From NCBI RefSeq assembly GCF_019798055.1, contig NZ_JAHOPH010000002.1, positions 155,093 through 219,092 of the forward strand: a DNA stretch of 64,000 nt, in the 5' to 3' direction. Shown one piece after another: positions 8,614 to 17,062 of this stretch. This DNA is from Salsipaludibacter albus. GTDB taxonomy: Bacteria > Actinomycetota > Nitriliruptoria > Nitriliruptorales > Nitriliruptoraceae. A model generated the notes under the pieces. It did no database searches. It saw only the letters and a program-made list of their open reading frames with translations, and was not told the DNA's origin. Every line of letters starts with the position of its first letter. Position 1 is the first letter of the stretch. The translations under genes and the position numbers were made by a program.

Positions 8614-8776
8614 AGCGCCGAGTGAGGATCCGGGTGGGGCCACCACCCGGACAGCGTGCTCGCACGGCTCGAACCGTAGCCTCGTCGGCGACCATCCCGT
8701 GTTCCAGCGCGGTCACACCAGTCCGGCCCCCGCAGGGACCATCCTCTTCGTGAGCCGGGCTGCTGGGAGAGACGCC

Positions 8777-10294
8777 ATGGATGACCTGTCAAGCACACCG
8801 CGATCGCTGTGGACGGTCGACGCGGACGCCAGTTCCCATCCTCCGCTGGCCGCCGACACGACGGTCGACGTGGCCGTGGTCGGCGGTGGGATCACCGGCA
8901 CCACGACCGCGCTCATGTGCAAGGACGCAGGACTGACCGTCGCGCTGCTCGAGGCAGACACCATCGCCTCGGGCACCACCGGTGGCACGACGGGCAAGGT
9001 GACGTCCCAGCACCAGTTGTTCTACGCCAGTGCCGTGGAGGAGATCGGGACGCACGCGGCCCGACTCTACGCAGAGGCGAACCAGGCCAGCATCTCGATG
9101 CTCCTGGACCTGGCCGACCAGCACGGTGCCCAGGCGTGGCCCTCCCGCCTGCCGAGCTTCGTGTACACCCGCGAGCAGGCACGGGTGCCGGACCTGCAGG
9201 CCGAGGTCGCCGTTGCTGCACGCCTGGGACTGCCAGCATCCTTCGTCGACGACGTCGGACTGCCCTTCGAGGTCGCCGGCGCCGTCCGCTTCGACGACCA
9301 ACTGCAGGTGCACCCGACGCGGCTGGTGCATGGCCTTGCCCGGGCGGTCGCGGGTGACGGGTCGAGCGTCCACGAGCACAGCCGGGTCGTGCGAGTCGCC
9401 GAGCGGGGCGACCACGTGGAGGTGCGAACACGTCGGGCCACGGTGCGTGCCCGACACGCCGTCATCGCAACGCTGCTGCCGATCGCGGACCAGGGCTTCG
9501 AGTTCGCCAGGACGCGGCCGACGCGCTCCTACGCGATCGCCGTGCAGTTGGACGAGGAACCCCCGGAGCCCATGTACATCTCCGCAGACTCCCCGACGCG
9601 GTCGTTGCGTCACTACCACGGCAACGACGGCGTCTGGCTCGTGGTCGTCGGACAGGCCCACGAGACCGGACATGGCGCCGACCTGGCGGACAACCACGTG
9701 GCCCTGGAGGAGTTCGCCCGTACGCACTTCGCCGTGCGGTCCGTGACGCACCGGTGGTCCTCCCAGGACTACCTCCCGGTGGACGGGGTTCCCTACGTGG
9801 GCCGACTCAGCTTCACCGACCGCATCCAGGTCGCCACGGGCTTCAAGAAGTGGGGCCTGTCCAACGGCCCGGTCGCGGCCAGGATCATGACGGACGCCAT
9901 CCTGGAGCGTGACAATCCCTGGGCCGGCGTGTTCGACGCCAACCGCCTGCCCTCCGCATCGACGATCCCCACCCTCGCCAAGGACAACCTGCACGTGGCA
10001 CGGCGCTTCGTCGGCGACAGGCTCGGGGCGGACGACGCCCCAGCTCCCGACGACCTGCCGTCCGGACAGGGCAGGGTGGTCCGAACGCGCGGTCGCCACG
10101 TTGCCATGTGCCGTACCCGCGACGGGGTCCTGCACGTGGTCGACGCGACCTGCACACACCTCGGATGCCTCGTGGCCTGGAACGACGCCGAGACCTCCTG
10201 GGACTGTCCGTGCCACGGCTCCCGCTTCGCCCCGGACGGCCAGGTCATCACCGGCCCCGCGGTGCGCCCACTGCGTGCCCGCACTGCCCCCTGA
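8777..10294 (+). CDS. FAD-dependent oxidoreductase with C-terminal Rieske domain
   Basis: A 505-residue protein. N-terminal DAO/GlpO-type FAD fold: dinucleotide motif AVVGGGITGTTTA at about 30-43, then GTTGGTTGKVTSQHQ, which is typical of this family. The C-terminal 90 residues are a Rieske [2Fe-2S] domain: CTHLGC near 458 and CPCHGS near 478 supply the two Cys-His pairs. Such fusions occur in many bacteria with unproven substrates (amino-acid or sugar-acid oxidation are guesses), with the cluster passing electrons from FAD to an acceptor. The ATG at 8777 was chosen for GGAGAG upstream and because it starts just before the FAD domain. Only 23 bases separate it from the convergent channel gene. 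Confidence 0.9.
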   Translation: MDDLSSTPRSLWTVDADASSHPPLAADTTVDVAVVGGGITGTTTALMCKDAGLTVALLEADTIASGTTGGTTGKVTSQHQLFYASAVEEIGTHAARLYAEANQASISMLLDLADQHGAQAWPSRLPSFVYTREQARVPDLQAEVAVAARLGLPASFVDDVGLPFEVAGAVRFDDQLQVHPTRLVHGLARAVAGDGSSVHEHSRVVRVAERGDHVEVRTRRATVRARHAVIATLLPIADQGFEFARTRPTRSYAIAVQLDEEPPEPMYISADSPTRSLRHYHGNDGVWLVVVGQAHETGHGADLADNHVALEEFARTHFAVRSVTHRWSSQDYLPVDGVPYVGRLSFTDRIQVATGFKKWGLSNGPVAARIMTDAILERDNPWAGVFDANRLPSASTIPTLAKDNLHVARRFVGDRLGADDAPAPDDLPSGQGRVVRTRGRHVAMCRTRDGVLHVVDATCTHLGCLVAWNDAETSWDCPCHGSRFAPDGQVITGPAVRPLRARTAP

Positions 10295-10317
10295 GCCAAC
10301 CGTCGTGGTGCGGCCGA

Positions 10318-11103
10318 TCAATGCCGGCGTTCGCTCCAGACCTGCGCCGCGTGCGTGAACGTGATCAGGAACAGCCCCCCGACCAGGTTGCCGAGGGCCG
10401 CCAGGCCAACGTTGATTCCCAGCGCGCCGTAGCCAACGGCGCCGCCCAGCCAAATTCCGAACAGCAGGTGGAGGGCGGACACGATGACGTGGTCGAAGGG
10501 GCCGAGTGCCAGGAAGCTCCCGACCATGAACGCCACGAGGATCCGCGACGCGACGCTGTTGCTCGCCGCGAGCAGGTAGGACAACAGGGTGATCAAGGCC
10601 CCCGCGAGCACCGCCCGGGCCAGGGTGGCCGCCCAGGCCCTGGTGCCGATCTTCTCCGCGATCCGGATCAGCACGTCGGACGGGCCGTGCGGCAGGGCAC
10701 CGTCCACGGTCATGACGGCAAGCAGCACGCTGCCACCGACCAGATTGAACACCAGCGTCGTGGACCACAACAGCCCCAACCGCGACGGGCTCCGTTCGCT
10801 GTCAGGCTCCATGGCCGCGGCCACGGGGTCGAAGAAGTTCTCGGTGAACAACTCGGTTCGCCCCACGATGAGGAACACCAGGCCGATCGCGAATGCCACC
10901 GCACCCGCCACGGCACCGACACCCTCGCCCAGTTCCGGAGCGATCAGGCTCTCGACCACGCCCAGGGCGACGATCCCGAACACGATCGTCACGCCGGCGA
11001 TGAACGCGGTGGTGACCTGCTCGATGACGGGCATGTCCAGACGCCGGCGCCCCTCGGCGACCGCACGCTGATAGACCTCGTCGGGGCTCGGTGCAACAGC
11101 CAT
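10318..11103 (-). CDS. Formate/nitrite transporter (FNT) family channel
   Basis: A 261-residue integral membrane protein of the FNT family (FocA/NirC/YfdC type). About six hydrophobic segments are visible. The family signatures lie around GRTELFTENFFDPV, and the second half-repeat around ASRILVAFMVGSFLALGPFDHVIVSALHL. FNT channels form pentamers that pass small monovalent anions. The charged N-terminus (PDEVYQRAVAEGRRRLD) resembles the YfdC subgroup. The ATG at 11103 was chosen because GAGG lies about 10 bases upstream; an in-frame ATG at 11159 lacks a ribosome site. No formate or nitrite enzyme is adjacent, so the substrate is open. Confidence 0.85.
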   Translation of the reverse strand: MAVAPSPDEVYQRAVAEGRRRLDMPVIEQVTTAFIAGVTIVFGIVALGVVESLIAPELGEGVGAVAGAVAFAIGLVFLIVGRTELFTENFFDPVAAAMEPDSERSPSRLGLLWSTTLVFNLVGGSVLLAVMTVDGALPHGPSDVLIRIAEKIGTRAWAATLARAVLAGALITLLSYLLAASNSVASRILVAFMVGSFLALGPFDHVIVSALHLLFGIWLGGAVGYGALGINVGLAALGNLVGGLFLITFTHAAQVWSERRH

Positions 11104-11434
11104 CGGACCCACCCTCGGAACGACAACACCTGCCTCATTCGGGGAAAAGGCTACCTCCATGACCGTCGGGGATCGGGTCTGTGGGGGGTGGCCGTCCGTG
11201 ATCCACGCGGACGGGGCCTCGTGATCCGGGGCGCCCAGACCTCCTGGGTGGGCGGCTGGCGTGCTGCGGCGGGTCGTCGAGGCGCCATGGGGGTCTTGAC
11301 AGGCAATGCCGCGTCGGAGATCCTTGACGGGCTTCCTCCCAGACCCCGGGGAATGCCCTCCCGGACCCCGAGGTGCACGCGACCGGCCATGGCAGGCCGA
11401 GCCGGTCGAGTCGTCGCGATCGGGAGGAGCACCA
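11104..11434. other. Intergenic region between divergent genes
   Basis: About 330 bases without a convincing gene, between the FNT gene (minus) and a small-ORF operon (plus). It carries a TTGACA box at 11296-11301 with a weak -10 candidate (GATCCT) 17 bases further on. It holds no tRNA, insertion sequence or long inverted repeat that I could find. Confidence 0.5.
11296..11324 (+). promoter_or_regulatory. Possible housekeeping promoter
   Basis: Perfect TTGACA (11296-11301), 17-base spacer, then GATCCT, which fits the -10 consensus poorly. It would serve the 31-residue ORF and the two small genes downstream. Weak support. Confidence 0.3.
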
Positions 11435-11530
11435 ATGGATCGGCAGCAGGGACCGACCCCCACGTGCCCGGTGTCGCCTGGCCATGCCCAGGCAGATGAT
11501 CTGGCACGCGGCGCGGAGGAGATGCCATGA
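11435..11530 (+). CDS. 31-residue leader or small protein
   Basis: A very short frame: ATG at 11435 preceded by a strong ribosome site (GGGAGGAG, 5 bases upstream), 31 codons, and a TGA at 11528-11530 that overlaps the ATG of the next gene at 11527 (ATGA). The peptide is Pro/Gln/Ala-rich (starts MDRQQGPTPTCP) with no membrane segment. The ribosome site and the four-base overlap are the arguments that it is translated. It could be a leader that couples translation of the gene behind it, or a small protein. I know no family for it. Confidence 0.5.
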   Translation: MDRQQGPTPTCPVSPGHAQADDLARGAEEMP

Positions 11531-11964
11531 GCATCCTCCCCGGCCTGAGGCAGGCGCTGGTCGAATGGATGCTGGTCCGTCGGGATCGTCCGGCCATGCA
11601 CGTCGCTGTCCCATGGCCGGCCTACGACGGCGATGCCGAGTCGTCGGCCGTCGAGTGCTGGTCGGTCGGCGAGGTGTTGTACGCCCTGTGGGACGACCCG
11701 CAGCCGGCACCGGACAGCGTCACCGCACTGTTGAAGCTGCCGGCAGGCGTCACGATCGGGCAGGTCGCACGACTGCTGTACGCCGTACGGGCGGACCGTC
11801 CCTCGTCCACCTACGGCGAGGTCGTCGAACGGCTCGCCCGCCTGCCCCGGTCCCAGGTCGCACGGCTGCTCGACGGGGTGGTCGACACCTTCCACGACCG
11901 GTGCCAGGCCACGACGGTCAGCACCCGGACCACGGATTCCACGAACGTCGCGCTCCGGCGATGA
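11527..11964 (+). CDS. Hypothetical protein (145 residues)
   Basis: A cytosolic, moderately acidic 145-residue protein of unknown function. It opens MSILPGLRQALVEWML and contains short repeat-like segments such as LKLPAGVTIGQVARLLYAVRAD and ERLARLPRSQVARLLDGVVD. These read like helix-turn-helix or small helical-bundle pieces, possibly two related halves. A GGAGGAG ribosome site precedes the ATG. It overlaps the upstream 31-residue frame and the downstream 96-residue gene by ATGA, so the three form one translational unit. Confidence 0.7.
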   Translation: MSILPGLRQALVEWMLVRRDRPAMHVAVPWPAYDGDAESSAVECWSVGEVLYALWDDPQPAPDSVTALLKLPAGVTIGQVARLLYAVRADRPSSTYGEVVERLARLPRSQVARLLDGVVDTFHDRCQATTVSTRTTDSTNVALRR

Positions 11965-12251
11965 GCGACCCCGACCGCTGCACGGTGGCCCTGGCGGTGG
12001 CCGAGGCCCTGTCGTTGGTGTATCGCGAGGTCGATCCCGACGTGGCCCTCGCACGTGTGCGTGACTTCATCGGTGACGAGCCCGAGGTGTTGGCAGCCGC
12101 CCGCGACAGCTGCATCGACCACGACGGCGTCGACCGCCAGGTCGTCGCACGAGCCACCGACCTGCTGGCCACGGCGGCGATGCTTGCCCGTGGCCACGCC
12201 GTCACCACGGTGTCGCCGACCGACGCGACGAACCCCGACCCGAACCCCTGA
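11961..12251 (+). CDS. Hypothetical protein (96 residues)
   Basis: A 96-residue, mostly helical cytosolic protein with an aspartate-rich composition (YREVDPDVALARVRDFIGDE is the most ordered part). It starts within the stop of the preceding gene (ATGA). No family is recognised. Its tail (TDATNPDPNP) looks disordered. Its position suggests that it works with the 145-residue protein. Confidence 0.65.
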   Translation: MSDPDRCTVALAVAEALSLVYREVDPDVALARVRDFIGDEPEVLAAARDSCIDHDGVDRQVVARATDLLATAAMLARGHAVTTVSPTDATNPDPNP

Positions 12252-12277
12252 ATGCCTCGACGTCAGCTCGGCGACGG

Positions 12278-12302
12278 GTTTGCGCGCGGCGGTCATGGGT
12301 AT
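12278..12302 (+). promoter_or_regulatory. SigB/SigF-like promoter, near-perfect
   Basis: GTTTGC (12278-12283), 13-base spacer, GGGTAT (12297-12302). The -10 box is the exact SigB/SigF consensus. It covers the in-frame ATG at 12295, which therefore cannot be the start of an mRNA made here. The next in-frame start, GTG 12337 with GGAGG, is 34 bases downstream. Confidence 0.65.
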
Positions 12303-12336
12303 CCCTGATGGTGGAACGCTCCTACCCGGAGGCAAC

Positions 12337-12855
12337 GTGGACGTCCCGCCCCATGATCGGCGCGAGCGCCAGTCCGATCCGCGCGGCCGCCGTCACCGAC
12401 TGACGGCGCTCGTGGATGATCGGGATGCCGCACGTGAACTGGTGGAACGGCTGTCCCTCGCCGGCATCGACGGCAGCGACATCCTGGTCGACGACCCGGG
12501 CCGTGCGCAGCCACCCTCCCGGGAGCGGGACCGCAGGACCGACGCCCGTGTCATGGCGCGACTGGCCCGACGTGGGGCCGTGGGGGCGTTCGTCGGCCTG
12601 GTTGCGGCCGTGCTCCTGCTCCTGCTCCTGGCCGGGATCGGTGCGAGCGTGTCCTGGTGGTGGGTGACGGGTGGGCTCGGACTGGGTGCGGCCGTGGGAC
12701 TCGTCTCCACCCCGGTCATGGCCCCCGCCTGGGAGGCCGCGAACACGCCGGGCCCGGGCGTCCGGCGCGTGGTGGTCGACGACCTCGATGACCGGTCACT
12801 GCAACGGGTGCGCACGGTCATCGGGGACCTGCCGCGAGAACTCACCGTGGACTGA
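12337..12855 (+). CDS. YflT-like stress membrane protein
   Basis: A 172-residue protein. The N-terminal part resembles the general-stress 17M/YflT-type fold (LTALVDDRDAARELVERLSLAGIDGSDILV). Two hydrophobic segments (about 85-107 and 111-133) follow, then a short C-terminal domain containing VRRVVVDDLDD. YflT-type proteins are general-stress proteins of unknown mechanism. The GTG at 12337 was chosen for GGAGG four bases upstream and because the promoter -10 box overlaps the alternative ATG at 12295. The exact stress-sigma promoter upstream agrees with the predicted family. Confidence 0.65.
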   Translation: MDVPPHDRRERQSDPRGRRHRLTALVDDRDAARELVERLSLAGIDGSDILVDDPGRAQPPSRERDRRTDARVMARLARRGAVGAFVGLVAAVLLLLLLAGIGASVSWWWVTGGLGLGAAVGLVSTPVMAPAWEAANTPGPGVRRVVVDDLDDRSLQRVRTVIGDLPRELTVD

Positions 12856-12914
12856 CGACGGTCGCGTGTCGCACGGGCGACGGTTCCTGCACAGGATCCG
12901 ACGGTGGGCCGGGG

Positions 12915-12940
12915 GTTTGGCTCCCGCGGGATGCGGGTAT
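12915..12940 (+). promoter_or_regulatory. SigB/SigF-like promoter upstream of qcrC
   Basis: GTTTGG (12915-12920), 14-base spacer, GGGTAT (12935-12940), 66 bases before the qcrC GTG. The bases around the -10 (GGGTATCCC) are the same as at 12297. Confidence 0.6.
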
Positions 12941-13006
12941 CCCCCGACGCGTCGCCTGCCGGACGGCGGTCGGTGCGTGCCCGAGACGCGATGCGAGGAT
13001 CGACCA

Positions 13007-13846
13007 GTGCGGCAGCCCCACATCCGCGATCGTGGCGGGCGGTGGGCGCGGGCACTGGTGTGCTGGGTGCTCTTCGCCGCGACCGTCGTGGGGGCGTGGG
13101 GGATGCTGGGTCGTCCGGCCGGCGCGCGCCAGGAGGCCGGCACCTCGGCGCGGGCCGGCGAGTTCCTGTGGCAGCGGGACTGTGCGAGTTGCCACGGGGT
13201 CGCTGGACAGGGGACACGGTGGGCACCGGACCTCACCGGCCAGGGCGCTGCCGGCGTGTCCCTGGCGATCACCAGTGGACGCATGCCCCTGCCGGCCGAC
13301 GCCGTCGGCCGTGACGACCCCCCGGCGCGCGAGCGACAGGTCCCCCGTGGCCCGGTCGTGTACACGCCGGAGGAGGTCGATGCCCTGGTGGCGCACGCCG
13401 GCCGGATCCTGTCTGGCCCCGAGGTGCCGCACGTCGACCTCTCGACCGCCGACCGCTCGGCAGGGGCCAGCCTGTTCCAACTGAACTGTGCCGCCTGCCA
13501 CACCTGGTCGGGCCGGGGCGGTGCGCTCACCAGTGGCCAGGTGGCGGTCTCGTTGGTCGATGCCACCCCCGTCGAGGTGGTCGAGGCGATGCGGACGGGA
13601 CCGGGCACGATGCCGGTGTTCGACGAGGCGACGCTGGACGAGCGCCAGGCCACGGACGTCACCGCGTACGTCGAGTACCTCGATCGGCCCAGGACTCCCC
13701 TCGGCCACCCCCTGTGGTTCATCGGGCCGGTCGCGGAAGGGATGGTCGCGTGGGTCGTGGGCCTGGTGGCACTGCTGCTGCTGGTCCGGTGGATCGGGGC
13801 GCGCACCCCAGCCCCGGGCTCTGGATCGGAGGACCACCGTGGCTGA
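13007..13846 (+). CDS. qcrC: Diheme cytochrome c subunit of the bc complex (QcrC)
   Basis: A 279-residue membrane-anchored diheme cytochrome c that carries electrons from the bc complex to the oxidase. An N-terminal signal/membrane segment (about 13-33) is followed by the first heme site CASCH at C59, the second heme site CAACH at C161, and a C-terminal anchor (about 245-265). This layout is specific to actinobacterial QcrC, which replaces cytochrome c1. The GTG at 13007 was chosen for GAGGA 7 bases upstream. Eight bases of overlap with qcrA and the order C-A-B match the usual operon. Confidence 0.92.
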   Translation: MRQPHIRDRGGRWARALVCWVLFAATVVGAWGMLGRPAGARQEAGTSARAGEFLWQRDCASCHGVAGQGTRWAPDLTGQGAAGVSLAITSGRMPLPADAVGRDDPPARERQVPRGPVVYTPEEVDALVAHAGRILSGPEVPHVDLSTADRSAGASLFQLNCAACHTWSGRGGALTSGQVAVSLVDATPVEVVEAMRTGPGTMPVFDEATLDERQATDVTAYVEYLDRPRTPLGHPLWFIGPVAEGMVAWVVGLVALLLLVRWIGARTPAPGSGSEDHRG

Positions 13847-14711
13847 ATCCGGATCCGGAGACGGAGCGGCCGTGCGGAGGGTGCGGAGGACCGTGCTCGT
13901 GGCCTTCGCCGGCGCGACGCTCGGCGGGATCGGGTCCGTGGTGGCCTACGCGCTCGACCTCGGCCAACACTGGGTCGGGCTCGGGCTCGCCGTCGCATTC
14001 CTCGGGGTCGGCGGCGGACTCGTCGCCTGGGGGCACGGACTGATGCCCGGCGGGGGGGACGTCGAGGAGCGACCGCCGGTCGGGCCCCCCGCCGCCGACG
14101 AGCGTGCGGCGGGTGCGAGCCTGCGCGACCGAGGTGCCATGGTCGGCCGTCGAGGCTTGCTCGGTGGCGCCCTGGCGACCGCCCTGTCGGCCACCGGCCT
14201 TGCTGCGCTGGTCCCCACGCTGTCGCTGGGTCCCAGCCCCGGCGATGCCCTGCGCCACACGGCGTGGGCCGGTGCCGGGGCACAGCGGTTGGTCACCCGC
14301 GAGGGGCGGGCGGTGGCCGTCGACGAGCTCCAGGTGGGTGGCCTGCTGACGGTGTTCCCACGCGACCACGTCGGCGACGCCGACGCCCAGGCGGTACTGA
14401 TCCGGCTCGCCGACGACGTGACCGTCCGGGCCCCGGCCGAGGTGTCCGCCACCGCCGCCGGTCACGTCGCCTACTCCAAGGTCTGCACGCATGCCGGCTG
14501 CCCCGTGGGGTTGTACGAGGCGATCGAGCAGCAACTGTTCTGCCCGTGCCACCAGTCGTCGTTCGACGTGGTCGAGGGTGCCCGTCCGCTGATGGGGCCG
14601 GCGGCCCGCCCGCTGCCCCAGCTGCCCCTGGGGGTCGACGACGAGGGCTTCCTGGTGGCCACCGGGGACTTCAGTGACGCCGTGGGGCCGGGATGGTGGT
14701 CACGGCCGTGA
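13839..14711 (+). CDS. qcrA: Rieske iron-sulfur subunit of the bc complex (QcrA)
   Basis: A 290-residue Rieske protein with membrane segments near 18-38 and 42-62 and a third (GLLGGALATALSATGLAALV) before the soluble domain, the multi-span N-terminus usual in actinobacteria. Cluster ligands: CTHAGC from C216 and CPCHQSSF from C235. It takes one electron from quinol and passes it to QcrC. The GTG at 13839 has GGAGGA five bases upstream and overlaps the qcrC stop. The gene overlaps qcrB by 19 bases. Confidence 0.92.
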   Translation: MAESGSGDGAAVRRVRRTVLVAFAGATLGGIGSVVAYALDLGQHWVGLGLAVAFLGVGGGLVAWGHGLMPGGGDVEERPPVGPPAADERAAGASLRDRGAMVGRRGLLGGALATALSATGLAALVPTLSLGPSPGDALRHTAWAGAGAQRLVTREGRAVAVDELQVGGLLTVFPRDHVGDADAQAVLIRLADDVTVRAPAEVSATAAGHVAYSKVCTHAGCPVGLYEAIEQQLFCPCHQSSFDVVEGARPLMGPAARPLPQLPLGVDDEGFLVATGDFSDAVGPGWWSRP

Positions 14712-16051
14712 TCGCGCGACTGGCGAGCTGGCTCGACCAGCGCCTTGGTGCGGCGCGGGCGGCCGAGGCGGGTGCGGGCAAGGTGTTTCCCGAGCACTGG
14801 TCGTTCCTGCTCGGCGAGATCGCCTTCTACGCCTTCGTCGTGCTGGTGGCCAGCGGCACGTTCCTCGCGATGTTCTTCGACAGCTCGCTCGTCCCCATCA
14901 CCTACGAGGGCTCGTACGCCCCCTTGCACGGCGCGGAGGTCACGCCCGCCTTCGCGTCGGTGCTCGACATCAGCTTCGACGTGCCGGCCGGCCTGCTCGT
15001 GCGCCAGGTCCACCACTGGGCGGCGCTGGTCTTCGTCGCCGCCATCGTGGTGCACCTCCTGCGGATCTTCTTCACCGGTGCCTTCCGCCGACCCCGCGAG
15101 GTCAACTGGCTGGTCGGCGTGACCCTGCTGGGCCTGGCGATCCTGGAAGGGTTCGCCGGCTACAGCCTCCCCGACGACCTCCTGTCCGGCACCGGACTGC
15201 GGGTCGGCTACAGCATCACCCAGTCGGTCCCCGTGGTCGGGGACCACCTCGCCTTCCTGGTGTGGGGGGGCGAGTACCCCGGCACCGAGATCGCCAGCCG
15301 CCTGTTCATCGGCCACGTGTGGATCCTCCCGGCTGTCATGGGCGCGCTGATCGCCGGCCACCTGCTGCTGGTCGTCCGCCAGAAGCACACCCAGTTCCCG
15401 GGTCCGCGCCGGACCGAGGACAACGTGGTCGGCGAGCGCCTGTGGCCCACCTACCTGGCGAAGTCGGTCGGGCTGCTCTTCCTGGTCACGGGCGTGATGG
15501 TCCTCCTGGGAACCCTGTTCCAGGTCAACCCGGTGTGGTTGTACGGGCCGTACGACCCCGCGGCGGTCACGACCGGGGCGCAGCCGGACTGGTACATGGG
15601 CTGGCTCGAGGGGGCCCTCCGGCTGACCCCGTCGGTCGCGTTCCGGGGATTCGGCGTCGAGGTCCCCAACGTGTTCCTGCCCGGCGTCCTGCTGCCCGGG
15701 CTGACCTTCGCCGGCCTGTACGCCTACCCGTTCGTCGAGCAGTGGTGGACGGGCGCGGCCGACCGGGAGCACCACCTCCTCCAACGTCCCCGCGACCACC
15801 CGCACCGCACGGCGTTCGGCGTTGCGGTCGTCACGTTCTACGTGTCCCTGTTCGTCGGCGGGTCCAACGACGTGCTCGTGGCCCAGACCGGCTGGGACAT
15901 CGCGGTGGTCATCAACGTGATGCGCGCCATGGTGGTCGTGCTCCCGCTGGTCGCCTGGTGGGTGACGCGTCGCCTCTGTCGACAGTTGCAGGCCGATGAC
16001 GTGCACGCCGGGCAGGTCGAGCGCATCCGTGAACGTGTCCCCGACGCGTGA
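14693..16051 (+). CDS. qcrB: Cytochrome b subunit of the bc complex (QcrB)
   Basis: A 452-residue cytochrome b with about nine membrane segments. Heme-binding histidines are visible in RQVHHWAALVF with VVHLLRIFFTGAFRRPRE, and in GHVWILPA with GHLLLVVRQKH. The fused b6/subunit IV length, with a GLEGFAGYSLPDD-like loop (EGFAGYSLPDDLLSGTG) at the quinol site, is typical of QcrB. It forms the quinol-oxidising core with QcrA and QcrC. The ATG at 14693 overlaps qcrA; a GTG at 14708 is a possible later start. It converges on the oxidase-assembly gene 64 bases away. Confidence 0.92.
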   Translation: MVVTAVIARLASWLDQRLGAARAAEAGAGKVFPEHWSFLLGEIAFYAFVVLVASGTFLAMFFDSSLVPITYEGSYAPLHGAEVTPAFASVLDISFDVPAGLLVRQVHHWAALVFVAAIVVHLLRIFFTGAFRRPREVNWLVGVTLLGLAILEGFAGYSLPDDLLSGTGLRVGYSITQSVPVVGDHLAFLVWGGEYPGTEIASRLFIGHVWILPAVMGALIAGHLLLVVRQKHTQFPGPRRTEDNVVGERLWPTYLAKSVGLLFLVTGVMVLLGTLFQVNPVWLYGPYDPAAVTTGAQPDWYMGWLEGALRLTPSVAFRGFGVEVPNVFLPGVLLPGLTFAGLYAYPFVEQWWTGAADREHHLLQRPRDHPHRTAFGVAVVTFYVSLFVGGSNDVLVAQTGWDIAVVINVMRAMVVVLPLVAWWVTRRLCRQLQADDVHAGQVERIRERVPDA

Positions 16052-16114
16052 TGCGGTGGCACGAACGGCTTCGGTGGTCCCGGGCCGGGGACGCGGCGAC
16101 GTGGCCGGCAGTCC

Positions 16115-17062
16115 TCATGGTGGGCCGGCGATGCCGGGTGGGTCGGCCGGCGTGGGACCCGGGACCGGTCGAGGCGTCCCGCCCCCCGGGGCGAGCGCGT
16201 GACGTCGCTCGTCGGCCCGGAGCCACCGCACGACCGCGACTGTGCAGGTGGCCAGGTAGGCCATCCCCCCCGGGACCCACAGGATCGCCGCGGCCAACTG
16301 CTGGTCCTGCAGCGGGGTCAGTCCCCACGCGGTGGTCGTCGGCAGGTGCCCGGCGTACCACGCGGTGGGGGCGAAGGTCATGCCGGCCGCGAGGGCGGTC
16401 GCGGCCAGCGCCGCGACGAAGGCCGCCAGCCCGGCCGCGGCGACGGGGGTCGTCCGGCTGGTCCCGACCGCGATCCAGAAGGGGACGGCGGCGACGAGCA
16501 GGCTGACGTGCTCGAGCGCATGCACCGCTCCGGACTGCAGGCTGGCGGCGTAGAGGCCGGGGAGGTGCCACACCAGCATGACGCCCACGTGCAGTCCGAG
16601 CGCCAGGACCAACCCGAGCGGGGCCACGCGTCGCAGGGTCCGTGCGACGGGGGGCGCCACCCGACGTCGCCACGCCAGCGGTACCAAGTGCAGCGCTACG
16701 ACATGTGTCCGTCCTGCCACGAGCAGGGGTGCCGCCAGGAGTGCCAGCAGCAGGTGCTGGACCATGTGGGCGGACAGCAGCGCCGCGCCGAGGGTGTCCA
16801 GCGGCGACAGCACCGCCACTCCGAGCACCACGATCCCCGCGACGAAGGCGGCGACGCGGGAGGGGGAGATGCCGGCGCCATGCCGGCGCATCCACAGTCG
16901 CCGCACCACCCGCGCGTACAGCACGACCAGGCCCAGCAACCCGACGGTGATCCCGAGGTCGGGTCGCCACGTCGCGAGCCAGGTGGCAGGGGTGGGGGCG
17001 AGGTCGGCGACTGGCGACGACGCCACTCCCATGGCCATCGAGGCGAGCGAGCCGGTCGTCAT
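16115..17062 (-). CDS. CtaG-like cytochrome c oxidase assembly membrane protein
   Basis: A 315-residue protein with about seven membrane segments and the family signatures LSPLDTLGAALLSAHMVQHLLLALLAAPLL and, near the end, LQDQQLAAAILWVPGGMAYL. This is the caa3_CtaG (DUF1404-like) family, which is linked to maturation of caa3-type oxidase. It is unrelated to Cox11. Last gene of the minus-strand oxidase operon; it overlaps the upstream 123-residue gene by four bases (ATGA). The tail is Pro/Gly-rich and probably disordered. The exact biochemical step is not established for the family. Confidence 0.85.
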   Translation of the reverse strand: MTTGSLASMAMGVASSPVADLAPTPATWLATWRPDLGITVGLLGLVVLYARVVRRLWMRRHGAGISPSRVAAFVAGIVVLGVAVLSPLDTLGAALLSAHMVQHLLLALLAAPLLVAGRTHVVALHLVPLAWRRRVAPPVARTLRRVAPLGLVLALGLHVGVMLVWHLPGLYAASLQSGAVHALEHVSLLVAAVPFWIAVGTSRTTPVAAAGLAAFVAALAATALAAGMTFAPTAWYAGHLPTTTAWGLTPLQDQQLAAAILWVPGGMAYLATCTVAVVRWLRADERRHALAPGGGTPRPVPGPTPADPPGIAGPP

